DNA of 42,893 nucleotides, from contig NZ_NFLF01000025.1 of assembly GCF_002160765.1 (NCBI RefSeq), forward strand, positions 1 to 42,893, in the 5' to 3' direction. Of the stretch, positions 1-8,479 are shown piece by piece (the first letter of the stretch is position 1; the number at the start of each line of letters is the position of its first letter). The notes below the pieces were generated by a model, which ran no database searches, was not told where the DNA came from, and saw only the letters and a list, made by a program, of their open reading frames with translations. Made by a program: the position numbers and the translations under genes. Source of the stretch: Lachnoclostridium sp. An138 (GTDB taxonomy: Bacteria; Bacillota; Clostridia; Lachnospirales; Lachnospiraceae).

Positions 1-4
1 AACT

Positions 5-61
5 GTATAGATGGGAATCAGGATGAGGGGAGTACCTCTTAGAAGTCCTTACCATCTATAC
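5..61 (+). other. Inverted repeat upstream of the first gene
   Basis: GTATAGATGG (5-14) is matched exactly by CCATCTATAC (52-61), with a smaller GAGG/CCTC pairing inside. This could be a structured 5' leader of the gene at 127 or the 3' end of an element that starts before the window. I compared it loosely with known riboswitch cores and did not recognise one. Confidence 0.4.
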
Positions 62-69
62 CAAAAAAG

Positions 70-109
70 AATAAGTCTGTAAGCTGTTTTTCTTGCTTAC
101 AAACTTATT
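70..109 (+). promoter_or_regulatory. Hairpin just upstream of the ribosome binding site of the first gene
   Basis: Fifteen-base arms (70-84 and 95-109) pair with a single C-A mismatch around a 10-base T-rich loop. The stem ends a few bases before the GAGGAG ribosome binding site at about 113-118. It has no T tract after it, so it is more likely an mRNA leader structure than an intrinsic terminator. Confidence 0.5.
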
Positions 110-126
110 ATACGAGGAGATTTATC

Positions 127-2247
127 ATGAAAAAAATTATACAGCATTTCCGCAGGATGCCCCAGGCGGCTCAGGCTCTGTTCCTGCTGTTATCCGCGGT
201 TTTACTGGCTCTTATCATAGAAATCGGCGTTTTTCAGTTTTCCTTTTTCACTCAGAACTCAGAAAATTACCCCGAGACAGAACTGGATCTGTCTTCACTG
301 GACGGCTGGAACGGAGAGGCGCTCCCGCTTCTTCCGGAAAATGCCACCGTCTCCTTTGACGGGCTTTCGGTTCCGGCCCGCAGCGTGACCGTCCGCACCT
401 CAGGTCCCTCCGGCGTCCTTTCCGGCAACATTGGCATCTGCGACGAAGCCAGCGCCTATAAAACCGTGGGCGCAGGCAGCTTTCAGGTAAATCCAGGCGG
501 CGCCGGGAACACCTTCACCGTACGGCTTTCCAGCCACGGGAATCTGTCCAGGCTGCGAATCACATTTACGGACGAGCTGACGGAACCGGTCTTTCTTCTG
601 TCCGTGACTCTGAACGCCAGACAGCCTCTGACAGTCAACAGCCTGCGGCTTTTCCTGATGGCCGGAATCCTTGCACTTGTATTTCTGACCCTGCATTTCC
701 GTCTTTACCAGGAAGAATACCAGCCCCGGAAAAAAAGCTGCCGCCTGATGAACGCCGCGGTTCTGCTTTTGTGCCTGCTGCTCTGCGGAGCCGTATTTTA
801 CGCCCAGGACGCGGACCATGCGCTTCTGCGCCCCTATCCCACGCTGGAGGAAATCCGTTCTCCGGAAATGGTGGTGGATGCTTATATGCAGCAGCTGGAC
901 GCTTTCGAAAAGGGACAGATCGAGCTGGATCTGGACGTAAATCCCCAGCTTGAAGAGCTTGACAATCCTTATGATACGGGAGAACGGAACGAAAAAAACG
1001 TCTCTTACCACTGGGATCGGGCTTTTTATAACGGAAAATACTATTCCTACTTTGGACTGGCCCCGCTTTTCATGGTTTATTATCCGGTCTACTGGCTGAC
1101 CGGCATGCTGCCGACAACCGCTTTTGCCGGTTTTCTGCTGGCCGCCTTCGCGGTGGTCATGATTTTCGCGGCCATTCAGGGGCTGATGCGCCTTTTTGCC
1201 CCCCGGGCCAATCTTCTTCTTTTCCTGACCGGGGAACTGGCTGTGGTCTGCGGAAGCTTCCTGTATCTGATGCAGGCTTCCTCCTCCAGCTTTTACTATC
1301 TGCCGCTCCTGGCCGCGGCCGGATGGCTGGCCGCCTTCGCCGTTCTGGCCAGCTATGGCGTCTGCGCCTGCCGCCCGCTGGCTGCCGAAGGCCGTCTCTG
1401 TCCCTGGAAACGAGTCCTGCTGTTCGCCCTCTGCGGCGTCTCTCTGGTGATGCTGGTGCTTTCCCGTCCAAACATGGCTCTTCTGGCCGCTGCTTTCGCG
1501 GCTCCTCTGTTTGTGCTTCTTCTTCTGAACCGGAAGCTGAGCTGGCGCCAGAGACTTCTGGAAAGCGCCTGCCCCTTCCTGATTCCGGTGCTTCTGGGCG
1601 CGGCAGCCATAATGTATTACAACTACATCCGTTTTGATTCTGTATTCGAATTCGGCACCACCTATCAGCTCACGGAAAGCGATATCCGCTGGAACGGCAT
1701 CGTCCTCAGCATTCACCATTTCGGCTCCATGCTGTACCATTATTTCCTGGAATCCTTTGTGTACACAGAATTCTTTCCGTTCCTGCGCTTTACTACAGAA
1801 AAATGCGTGGATTTCGGAAATTATCTCTATCAGGAATACAGCGCCGGCCTGCTTCAGATGCCGCTGAATCTGGGCCTCTTCCTTGCCGTTCCGGTTTTCC
1901 TGGCAGGGCGCCGCGAAAAAAAGGACTCCCAAAAGAAGCTGGTCTCTGCCTGCCTGCTTGCGGGAATCCTTATACTCGGTTACGTAAACTTTCTGCTTGG
2001 CGGAATTCACATCCGCTATGTATGCGATCTGAGCCTGGCCTTAAGCCTCCTGTCTTTCCTTCTGATACTGGATCAGGTTCATTTCGACGGAACACGCTCC
2101 GCCCGCATCCTGTATGTGGCCGCGCTCTGCGCCCTCCTTCTCACTGCCGGACGGGGCCTGCTCCTCATCTTTTCCAACGAAACCAACGACGTTCTTCTGA
2201 ACAATCCCGATTTCTATCTGAAGATCAGCCGTATATTCCACGGATGA
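127..2247 (+). CDS. Large polytopic membrane protein, GT-C glycosyltransferase-like
   Basis: A 706-residue integral membrane protein. A first membrane segment at about 14-40 is followed by a beta-rich external domain of roughly 130 residues. From about 175 onward there are many hydrophobic segments separated by short loops. The soluble stretch around 245-320 ends in a Tyr-rich motif (NGKYYSYFG), followed by a membrane helix. Such loops occur in bacterial relatives of GT-C (ArnT/PMT-like) lipid-linked sugar transferases, but I see no diagnostic acidic motif, so the enzymatic role is inference. The start follows GAGGAG by about 8 bases and a strong hairpin. The gene ends convergently, overlapping the last 23 bases of the SDR gene on the other strand. 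It could equally be a polymer export or assembly protein. Confidence 0.8.
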   Translation: MKKIIQHFRRMPQAAQALFLLLSAVLLALIIEIGVFQFSFFTQNSENYPETELDLSSLDGWNGEALPLLPENATVSFDGLSVPARSVTVRTSGPSGVLSGNIGICDEASAYKTVGAGSFQVNPGGAGNTFTVRLSSHGNLSRLRITFTDELTEPVFLLSVTLNARQPLTVNSLRLFLMAGILALVFLTLHFRLYQEEYQPRKKSCRLMNAAVLLLCLLLCGAVFYAQDADHALLRPYPTLEEIRSPEMVVDAYMQQLDAFEKGQIELDLDVNPQLEELDNPYDTGERNEKNVSYHWDRAFYNGKYYSYFGLAPLFMVYYPVYWLTGMLPTTAFAGFLLAAFAVVMIFAAIQGLMRLFAPRANLLLFLTGELAVVCGSFLYLMQASSSSFYYLPLLAAAGWLAAFAVLASYGVCACRPLAAEGRLCPWKRVLLFALCGVSLVMLVLSRPNMALLAAAFAAPLFVLLLLNRKLSWRQRLLESACPFLIPVLLGAAAIMYYNYIRFDSVFEFGTTYQLTESDIRWNGIVLSIHHFGSMLYHYFLESFVYTEFFPFLRFTTEKCVDFGNYLYQEYSAGLLQMPLNLGLFLAVPVFLAGRREKKDSQKKLVSACLLAGILILGYVNFLLGGIHIRYVCDLSLALSLLSFLLILDQVHFDGTRSARILYVAALCALLLTAGRGLLLIFSNETNDVLLNNPDFYLKISRIFHG

Positions 2248-3016
2248 CGGAAAGCATCAGATCCGTGGGAAGAATCCGATAAAGCAGACCAAGAAGCTGG
2301 TTGGACGCGCCCACAATCCGGTGCGCCGGCAGCTTCTTTTTTTCTGCCAGCCGGTATACCTCTTCTGCTGCCCGCTCCGGGGTCATGCCGTTTCGCTCAG
2401 AACGCTCCATTTTTTCCACCGAAGCGCGAATCGCGCCTCCGTAGATGCCGTCTCCTGTCTCCGTCTTCTTTCTGCTGTCTGTGAAATCCGTCCGCACATC
2501 GTTCAGCATCACGGTACAGGTCTGCACGCCGAAGGGGCGCAGTTCAATTCCCAGCGCGTCGGAAAACACATTCATTCCCGCCTTGCTGGCGGAATACAGA
2601 CTCTGAAAGGGCAGAGGAAAAATGGCCGCCAGAGAGGAGATGAAAATAATCTTTCCGAATCCCTGCTTCCGCATGACAGAAGCCGCTTTCCGGGCACAGC
2701 GCACGGCTCCCATCAGGTTCACGTCTATCTGAAGCTCCGCGTCCTCCTCTGAGGTGAATTCCACCGCTCCGGATATGCCCATGCCTGCGTTGCAGACCAG
2801 AAGATCCAGGCGTCCCGCCTGCATGCAGGCGGATTCCAGGGCCTGGTTCACGCTTTCCGGCACCGACACGTCGCAGGGAATCCACGGAATCTCCTCCACC
2901 GGCCCCTCCGAGCGGGACAGCCCGAACACCTGCCAGCCTGCCGCCAGCAGCCTTCTGGCAATGGCCAGGCCGATTCCTCTGGATGCCCCTGTGACAACCG
3001 CTGTTTTTCTTGACAT
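2225..3016 (-). CDS. SDR-family NAD(P)-dependent oxidoreductase
   Basis: A classical short-chain dehydrogenase/reductase of 263 residues. It has the N-terminal Rossmann motif TGASRGIG (residues 9-16), the NAG motif, and the catalytic Ser plus YSASK signature in the centre. The substrate cannot be read from sequence; members act on ketones, sugars or acyl chains. The frame is open further upstream, but I chose the ATG at 3016 because it follows AGGAGG at the right distance and begins directly with the nucleotide-binding strand. Its 3' end overlaps the convergent membrane-protein gene by 23 bases. A tRNA-Pro with its own terminator lies upstream, so the gene needs a separate promoter, which I did not find. 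Confidence 0.9.
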   Translation of the reverse strand: MSRKTAVVTGASRGIGLAIARRLLAAGWQVFGLSRSEGPVEEIPWIPCDVSVPESVNQALESACMQAGRLDLLVCNAGMGISGAVEFTSEEDAELQIDVNLMGAVRCARKAASVMRKQGFGKIIFISSLAAIFPLPFQSLYSASKAGMNVFSDALGIELRPFGVQTCTVMLNDVRTDFTDSRKKTETGDGIYGGAIRASVEKMERSERNGMTPERAAEEVYRLAEKKKLPAHRIVGASNQLLGLLYRILPTDLMLSVIRGIYG

Positions 3017-3111
3017 TCCATACCTCCTGCTTCTTCCCCGCAGCGGGCCAGAGAGTCTGCTCTGTCCGCGGAGAATTTTCATTTCGAGGGAATACTATTC
3101 CCGATTACGTG

Positions 3112-3143
3112 AAAAAGGACCCCTATCTCTAAGGGTCCTTTTC
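3112..3143 (-). terminator. Intrinsic terminator of the tRNA-Pro transcript
   Basis: On the minus strand AAGGACCC pairs with GGGTCCTT around a short loop and is followed by a T run. It lies immediately 3' of the tRNA. Confidence 0.8.
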
Positions 3144-3150
3144 TCTTGAG

Positions 3151-3224
<74 letters not shown>

Positions 3225-3256
3225 ATTGTCTGCTGTACTCGCCGTCAGCAGTAGAT

Positions 3257-3285
3257 ATCATATCACATCATTTCCGGTTTGTCCA
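3257..3285 (-). promoter_or_regulatory. Sigma-A type promoter of tRNA-Pro
   Basis: On the minus strand TGGACA (3280-3285) and TATGAT (3257-3262) are separated by exactly 17 bases, about 30 bases upstream of the tRNA. The rest of the gap up to 3418 is AT-rich. It holds two copies of a GTGGAATTT motif and nothing else I recognise. Confidence 0.6.
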
Positions 3286-3418
3286 GCAAAAAATAACAAA
3301 TTATATAAATTTTTTTACTTAACTCGATTGCAAAACTAAATTCCACCCCTTTGGCTTTAGATGTGGAATTTCATTCATCCAAATCTGACGGTGGAATTTA
3401 CCTCTTCCCGCAGAGTCC

Positions 3419-4066
3419 TTACAGGCCCTGTCCTTTTACCAGTTCCACGGCCCTGCGGGCGCATTCTGCCGCGTCCTCCGTATAGGCATCCGCGCCTATT
3501 TCATCCGCCAGCGCCTGCGTCACCGGCGCGCCTCCCACCATGATTTTGATGTTCCTGCGGAAAGAAGCCCGGTTCAGGTATGCCACGGTATCCCGCAGGG
3601 CCTGCAGCGTAGTGGTAAGCAGGGCAGAGCAGCAGACCAGACTGATATCCGGATTTTTCTCTATGGCCCTGGCGAATTTTTCTCTGGACACATCCACGCC
3701 CAGATCGATCACTTCAAAACCCGCGGACTCCAGCATCATGGCCACCAGATTTTTACCGATATCATGAAGATCGCCAGCCACTGTTCCGATGACCGCTTTG
3801 CCCGCAGTGCCCACAGCGCCGGTCACAAGATAGGGTCTCAGGACCTCCACGCCCTTTTTCATGGCTCTGGCAGACATGAGCATCTCCGGCACAAAGATCA
3901 CTCCCTCTTTGAACTGGGCCCCTACTTTATCCATGGCTCTTATCATTCCGGCATTCAGAATCTCTGACGGGGCGCAGCCTGCGGCAAGGGCGTCCTGCAC
4001 AGCCAGCTCCACCGCCTTGGTCTTTCCCCGGACTACCATTTCATATACTTCATCAATTCCCGCCAT
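3419..4066 (-). CDS. Corrinoid (cobalamin-binding) protein of a methyltransferase system
   Basis: A 215-residue protein with the two-domain build of MtaC/MtbC/MttC-type corrinoid proteins. A helical cap domain (about 1-85) precedes a Rossmann-like B12 domain. The hallmark DLHDIGKN supplies the lower axial His that ligates cobalt in this family; GGAPV follows near the C-terminus. These proteins carry a methyl group between a substrate-specific methyltransferase and a second acceptor enzyme. No partner methyltransferase or corrinoid reactivase is encoded nearby, so the substrate is unknown. I chose the ATG at 4066 because GGAG sits 6 bases upstream; ATG codons further upstream lack that spacing. 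Confidence 0.9.
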   Translation of the reverse strand: MAGIDEVYEMVVRGKTKAVELAVQDALAAGCAPSEILNAGMIRAMDKVGAQFKEGVIFVPEMLMSARAMKKGVEVLRPYLVTGAVGTAGKAVIGTVAGDLHDIGKNLVAMMLESAGFEVIDLGVDVSREKFARAIEKNPDISLVCCSALLTTTLQALRDTVAYLNRASFRRNIKIMVGGAPVTQALADEIGADAYTEDAAECARRAVELVKGQGL

Positions 4067-4098
4067 TGTCATCTCCTCTTTCCTGTCTTTCACAGCCG

Positions 4099-4620
4099 TC
4101 AGGCTCTCTTCTTTTTCCTGGCAAGCGGCCGGAATACTGTCACCCGTCCGATAAAACAGATCATCTGCACCAGTATTACCCCGGCCGCAATCCCGATGCT
4201 GTCTATCATCACGTCTCTTCTGGACGGGGTTCTCCCTGCCACAAAGGATTGGTGGTATTCATCCAGACAGGCAAAGCCCACACAGATGGTTCCCGCCAGC
4301 AGCAGAAGCCAGATTCCCCGGACCCGGTACACGTAAAGCGGAAACGAAACAGAAACCGCCAGCAGAAAATACTCTGTCATATGGGCCAGTTTTCTGACCG
4401 GATAGTGGATTCTTTCAATGTAATACTGCTCCTGGTCCGAAGACCAGTTCAGCTCAAATGCCTCATTCGCCGTCTCTACGATGATTTCACTGACCTTATA
4501 GCTTAAATTCCCGGATGTGACACCATCCTGGGCGGAAAAATTGAATATCAGATACATCATAAGAATTGCCGGAATAAAGGAAAGAGGCTTTAACAGAATT
4601 CTCAAAATTGTCTTTATCAT
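4099..4620 (-). CDS. VanZ-like family membrane protein
   Basis: A 173-residue membrane protein with about four hydrophobic segments. It has the family features: an N-terminal helix followed by FSAQDG, a conserved RKLAHMTEYFLLA stretch, and the DEYHQSFVAGRTPSRRDVMID segment broken here only for quotation. VanZ-like proteins are widespread in Firmicutes. VanZ itself confers low-level teicoplanin resistance, but most relatives have no known role. The start at 4620 is preferred because hydrophobic sequence begins at once; its ribosome binding site (GAGAGA) is weak. The gene lies 32 bases upstream of the corrinoid protein and may share its transcript. Confidence 0.8.
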   Translation of the reverse strand: MIKTILRILLKPLSFIPAILMMYLIFNFSAQDGVTSGNLSYKVSEIIVETANEAFELNWSSDQEQYYIERIHYPVRKLAHMTEYFLLAVSVSFPLYVYRVRGIWLLLLAGTICVGFACLDEYHQSFVAGRTPSRRDVMIDSIGIAAGVILVQMICFIGRVTVFRPLARKKKRA

Positions 4621-4701
4621 ATCATTCTCTCTCTTCATTCTCATCCGCCGGGAGCTTCCGCGCCCGGCGGGCCGTAATCTCATAAACACACAGATACATA
4701 C

Positions 4702-4738
4702 AGCGGCGGGGAAAGAGGAATCCTCTTTCCCCGCCGCT
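4702..4738. terminator. Long palindrome between trpA and the VanZ-like gene
   Basis: Two 18-base arms pair perfectly around a single central base (GC-rich outer part, purine/pyrimidine inner part). It lies 45 bases beyond the trpA stop codon and is probably the 3' end of the trp transcript. No T tract follows on either strand, so intrinsic termination would be atypical. Confidence 0.5.
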
Positions 4739-4782
4739 ATCATAGCACTAAACCCCGATTCTGTCCAGAGAACCGTCGAGAA

Positions 4783-5628
4783 TTAAGGAAAGCATAAGAT
4801 TTCGACGGCCTCTTTCATCCTTTTCACATAGGCCTTCACTTCCGGCACGCAGCCCCGCCCATACCGTTCGCAGAGCTTTACGATTGCCGATCCCACAATG
4901 GCCCCGTCAGAGCAGGCCGCCATCGCCCTTGCCTGCTCCGGCGTGGAGACTCCAAAGCCTACCGCGCAGGGAATATTCTTTTCCTGCTTCACCAGCTTCA
5001 CCATGGCTCCCACGTCCGTGGTAATCTCCGTTCTCATTCCCGTGACACCCAGAGAGGAGACACAGTAGACAAAGCCTTCTGCTTCTCTCGCAATCTCCGT
5101 AATCCTTCCCTCCGAAGTCGGCGCAATCAGGGAAATCAGATCCAGGCCGTACTGCCGGCAGACCGAAGCAAATTCCTCTTTCTCCTCGAAGGGCACATCC
5201 GGCAGAATCAGGCCATCGATCCCGGCCCCCGCTGCCTTCTTTATAAACTGTTCCGTCCCGGAAACTGTTTTTTCCACACCGGCTCCCGCGCGGCCGGCGC
5301 GGCAGCCGCCTGCGTGATAGGAAAATACTACGTTGGCATAGGTCATGAAGACCAGCGGAATCTCCGTCCTTTTCCGAATTCTCTCCACCATCTCAAAAAT
5401 TCTGTCCGTTGTGGTTCCGCCTGCCAGAGCGCGCATATTGGCTGCCTGAATCACAGGTCCCTCCGCTGTAGGATCGGAAAAAGGTATCCCAAGCTCCACC
5501 AGATCCGCTCCCGCTTCTTCGCAGGCGTATACAAGCTGTTCCGTCGTCTCCAGGGACGGGTCCCCGCAGGTGAGAAACGGAATGAAAGCCTTTCCGTGGA
5601 CAAATGCCTCTGCAATTCTCTTATTCAT
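4783..5628 (-). CDS. trpA: Tryptophan synthase alpha subunit
   Basis: TrpA cleaves indole-3-glycerol phosphate to indole, which passes to TrpB. The protein has 281 residues, longer than the usual 255-270. The catalytic Glu is in ELGIPFSDP (E45). The position of the second acidic residue (Asp60 in E. coli) is Glu56 in TAEGP. After TYANVVFSY a Gly/Ala/Arg-rich stretch of about 20 residues (about 105-124) is inserted before the conserved segment leading to [12 protein letters not shown] would not expect it in a standard TrpA. The phosphate-binding GFGVS is intact. The start codon overlaps the end of trpB by 8 bases, indicating translational coupling. It is the last gene of the operon. Confidence 0.95.
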   Translation of the reverse strand: MNKRIAEAFVHGKAFIPFLTCGDPSLETTEQLVYACEEAGADLVELGIPFSDPTAEGPVIQAANMRALAGGTTTDRIFEMVERIRKRTEIPLVFMTYANVVFSYHAGGCRAGRAGAGVEKTVSGTEQFIKKAAGAGIDGLILPDVPFEEKEEFASVCRQYGLDLISLIAPTSEGRITEIAREAEGFVYCVSSLGVTGMRTEITTDVGAMVKLVKQEKNIPCAVGFGVSTPEQARAMAACSDGAIVGSAIVKLCERYGRGCVPEVKAYVKRMKEAVEILCFP

Positions 5629-6805
5629 GAATATCCTCCCCTCTGTAACGGGCGATGGCCGCGCAGTCCTTGTCGCCGCGCCCGGAAACGGTAATCACAA
5701 GAATCTGGTCTTTTCTCATGGACGGCGCCAGCTTTCTGGCATAAGCCACCGCATGAGCGCTCTCAATGGCCGGAATGATCCCTTCTGTCCGCGAAAGATA
5801 TTCAAAGGCTTCCACGGCTTCCTCATCCGTAATGGCCACGTACTCCGCACGCCCCGTATCATACAGATATGCGTGCTCCGGGCCCACGCCCGGATAGTCC
5901 AGCCCTGCGGAAATGGAATACACCGGGGCGATCTGGCCGTACTCATCCTGGCAGAAGTAGGATTTCATCCCATGGAAGATTCCCAGCCGTCCCGTAGCAA
6001 TGGTCGCCGCCGTCTCCGCCGTGTCGACGCCCCGTCCTGCCGCCTCGCAGCCGATCAGCCGGACCTGTTCATCCCCGATAAAATGATAAAAGCTTCCGAT
6101 GGCGTTGGAGCCGCCGCCCACGCAGGCCAGCACCGCGTCCGGCAGCCGTCCCTCCTTTTCCAGCAGCTGCTCTTTGATCTCCTTCGAGATAACTGCCTGG
6201 AAATCCCGCACAATCGTCGGGAATGGATGGGGCCCCATGCAGGAACCAAGCACATAATGGGTGTCCGCAATCCGGCTGGTCCACTTACGCATGGTTTCCG
6301 ATACAGCGTCCTTCAGGGTCGCCGTACCGCTTTCCACCGCATGGACCTTCGCTCCCAGAAGGCGCATCCGGTACACGTTCAGCGCCTGCCGCTCCGTATC
6401 TTCCTTTCCCATGAAGACCTCACACTCCATGTCCATCAGCGCCGCCGCCGTAGCTGTGGCTACCCCGTGCTGCCCGGCTCCTGTCTCTGCGATGACACGT
6501 GTTTTTCCCATTTTCTTTGCCAGAAGTACCTGTCCCAGCACATTATTGATCTTGTGGGCGCCCGTATGGTTCAGATCTTCCCGTTTCAGGTAGATTTTTG
6601 CCCCGCCCAGGTCCTCTGTCATGCGTCTGGCATCATAAAGCCTGGACGGCCGCCCCGCGTATTCGTTCAGAAGCTCTGTAAGCTCCCGGTTGAATTCCGG
6701 ATCGTTTTTATAATGATTGTAGGCTTCCTCCAGCTCCAGCACCGCATTCATCAGCGTCTCCGGAATGTACTGGCCGCCGTGGATTCCAAATCTTCCATTC
6801 GACAT
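5621..6805 (-). CDS. trpB: Tryptophan synthase beta subunit
   Basis: TrpB is the PLP enzyme that condenses indole with serine, working in a complex with TrpA. The 394-residue protein has the PLP lysine in HTGAHKINN (K85), the [10 protein letters not shown] motif and the phosphate-binding loop GGGSNAIG. C-terminal SGRGDKD is also present. Length and motifs are those of the TrpB1 type that pairs with TrpA. It is separated from trpF by an unusual 185-base spacer full of tandem repeats, and it overlaps trpA at its 3' end. Confidence 0.97.
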   Translation of the reverse strand: MSNGRFGIHGGQYIPETLMNAVLELEEAYNHYKNDPEFNRELTELLNEYAGRPSRLYDARRMTEDLGGAKIYLKREDLNHTGAHKINNVLGQVLLAKKMGKTRVIAETGAGQHGVATATAAALMDMECEVFMGKEDTERQALNVYRMRLLGAKVHAVESGTATLKDAVSETMRKWTSRIADTHYVLGSCMGPHPFPTIVRDFQAVISKEIKEQLLEKEGRLPDAVLACVGGGSNAIGSFYHFIGDEQVRLIGCEAAGRGVDTAETAATIATGRLGIFHGMKSYFCQDEYGQIAPVYSISAGLDYPGVGPEHAYLYDTGRAEYVAITDEEAVEAFEYLSRTEGIIPAIESAHAVAYARKLAPSMRKDQILVITVSGRGDKDCAAIARYRGEDIHE

Positions 6806-6843
6806 GTTTCCTGCTCCTCTCTTTCTTCTTCTCCCTGCTTTTT

Positions 6844-7017
6844 CTGCCTGTTATAGCTCTCCGTTCCCTGAGGTCCTGCTGCCTGTTATCATTCTCCGCT
6901 CCTGAGGTCCTACTGCCCGTTCAGCCTTCCCGTCAGTTCTGCTGCCCGTTCAGCCTTCCCGTCAGTTCTGCTGCCCGTTCAGCCTTCCCGTCAGTTCTGC
7001 TGTCGGTTCAGCCTTCT
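6844..7017. repeat. Tandem repeats derived from the 3' end of trpF
   Basis: A 29-base unit recurs with starts at 6913, 6942, 6971 and 7000. The last copy is the real end of trpF, including its stop codon. Two older, diverged units of about 35 bases begin at 6844 and 6879 and share the core CTGCCTGTTA. The array fills most of the trpF-trpB spacer. Confidence 0.85.
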
Positions 7018-7611
7018 GACCAGGTCCACAGCCCGCAGAATTTTCTCCGGATCTTTCTGCCCGTCCGTCTCCAGGCTGCTGCTCAGATCCACCGCCCAGG
7101 GCCTCACCTGCCGGATGGCCCGTTCCAGATTCTCCTCTCCCAGACCTCCCGCCAGAAAAAAGGGCCTGTTTATCTCCGGAAGCAGAGACCAGTCAAACGT
7201 CTGTCCCGTACCTCCTCTGCCCTGATCCAGCAGCAGATAATCTGCCCTGCTCTCAAGCGCCCGTTCCGCGTCTTGTCCTGTCTGTATGGAAAACGCCTGA
7301 ATCAGCGGCTTTTCTGTCAGCCGCCGCAGCTCTGCCATATAGATTTCGTCTTCCTGTCCATGCAGCTGGGCCAGATCGAGGGTTCCTTCCTCCAGAAGCT
7401 CTGCCACAAGCTCCGGCGGAGCATTCACAAAGACTCCTACAGACAGAATCCCCTCTTCCAGCCTGCCCGCCAGCTCCCGCAGCTCTCTTTTGTCTACCGA
7501 ACGCCGGCTTCCCGGAACCTCCACCACAAAGCCCGCGAAATCCGGCCTGGCCGCGTTCACAGCTTCGATATCCTGCGGCCTTCTCAGGCCGCAGATTTTT
7601 ATTTTCGTCAT
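6991..7611 (-). CDS. trpF: Phosphoribosylanthranilate isomerase
   Basis: TrpF performs the Amadori rearrangement of phosphoribosylanthranilate in tryptophan synthesis. The 206-residue TIM barrel starts MTKIKICGL, whose Cys is the conserved general base. It also carries LLLDQGRGGTGQTFDW with the conserved acidic residue, and the phosphate-binding LAGGL. The ATG at 7611 is chosen because it follows AAGGAG and overlaps the trpC stop as ATGA. The C-terminal RRLNRQQN is encoded by the last unit of the 29-base tandem array that continues beyond the stop codon. Confidence 0.95.
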   Translation of the reverse strand: MTKIKICGLRRPQDIEAVNAARPDFAGFVVEVPGSRRSVDKRELRELAGRLEEGILSVGVFVNAPPELVAELLEEGTLDLAQLHGQEDEIYMAELRRLTEKPLIQAFSIQTGQDAERALESRADYLLLDQGRGGTGQTFDWSLLPEINRPFFLAGGLGEENLERAIRQVRPWAVDLSSSLETDGQKDPEKILRAVDLVRRLNRQQN

Positions 7612-8474
7612 TCTGTTCTCCTTCCGGCGGCCCCAGGCAGGCATCCCGTCCTTCTTCCGAAACCCTCAAGAGGTCCCCCGTTCAGTCTCTCGAGCGCGGC
7701 CTGCTTATCCGGGCTCCGCATGAGCGTTTCTCCGATCAGCACCGCGTCCACGCCGTTTTCCCTCAGAATCCTGATGTCCTCCGGTTCCCGGATTCCGCTC
7801 TCCGACACGAAAAGCACCTCTTTGGGCGCCAGCTTCCGCAGCCGGACGCTGTTCTGCATGTCCACCTCAAAGGTCCTCAGATCCCGGTTGTTGACGCCGA
7901 CGATGCTGGCTCCGGCCTTCAGAGCCTGCTCTACCTCGCCCTCATCATGGGCTTCCACCAGGGCGTCCATTCCAAGCTCCTCCGCCAGTTCACGGCAGGC
8001 TTTCAGCTCCCCGGCGTCCAGAAGCGCGCAGATCAGGAGCACCGCCGAGGCCCCCAGAGCCCTGGCCTGATAAACCATATATTCCTCTGTCACAAAATCC
8101 TTCCTGAGAACCGGGATCTCCACCGTTTCCGCTATCTCCTTCAGATACTGCCCGCTTCCCTGAAAATAGCAGGGTTCCGTCAGGCAGGAAATGGCGGAAG
8201 CTCCCGCCTGCTCATATTCCCGCGCAATTTCAAGATAAGGAAAATCCGGGGCAATCAGTCCTTTGGACGGCGAGGCCTTTTTCACCTCGCAGATGTAGGA
8301 CATGCCGGGAGCAGCCAGAGCCTTTCGAAAAGGAAATGCCTCTGGCTCCGGCTGCCTTCTCTGCTGATGTTCCAGCTCCCGTATCCGGGCTTTCAGCTCT
8401 GCCAGAGGAAGCCCCCGCTTTTCCTCTGCAATCCGTTCCCTGGTCTTTTCCGCAATTTCATTTAAAATATTCAT
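7608..8474 (-). CDS. trpC: Indole-3-glycerol phosphate synthase
   Basis: TrpC closes the indole ring by decarboxylating CdRP. The 288-residue TIM barrel has the diagnostic EVKKASPSKG (about 63-72), VLRKDFV, GVNNRDL and SESGI motifs. About 25 extra residues at the C-terminus, rich in Gly and Arg, are not needed for the barrel. The start is 5 bases after trpD, and the stop overlaps trpF by 4 bases, so translation is probably coupled along the operon. Confidence 0.96.
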   Translation of the reverse strand: MNILNEIAEKTRERIAEEKRGLPLAELKARIRELEHQQRRQPEPEAFPFRKALAAPGMSYICEVKKASPSKGLIAPDFPYLEIAREYEQAGASAISCLTEPCYFQGSGQYLKEIAETVEIPVLRKDFVTEEYMVYQARALGASAVLLICALLDAGELKACRELAEELGMDALVEAHDEGEVEQALKAGASIVGVNNRDLRTFEVDMQNSVRLRKLAPKEVLFVSESGIREPEDIRILRENGVDAVLIGETLMRSPDKQAALERLNGGPLEGFGRRTGCLPGAAGRRTE

Positions 8475-8479
8475 GCTGT

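Noticed and set aside
400-2010. A 536-codon open frame on the minus strand inside the first gene
   Set aside because: Low-complexity, Gln- and Lys-rich peptide without domains, opposite to a membrane protein with a good ribosome binding site.
5570-6856. Long plus-strand frame across trpB
   Set aside because: Shadow of trpB; no motif, and the trpB frame is certain.
6913-7017. CRISPR-like array of 29-base repeats
   Set aside because: The units are contiguous, with no spacers, and derive from the end of trpF.
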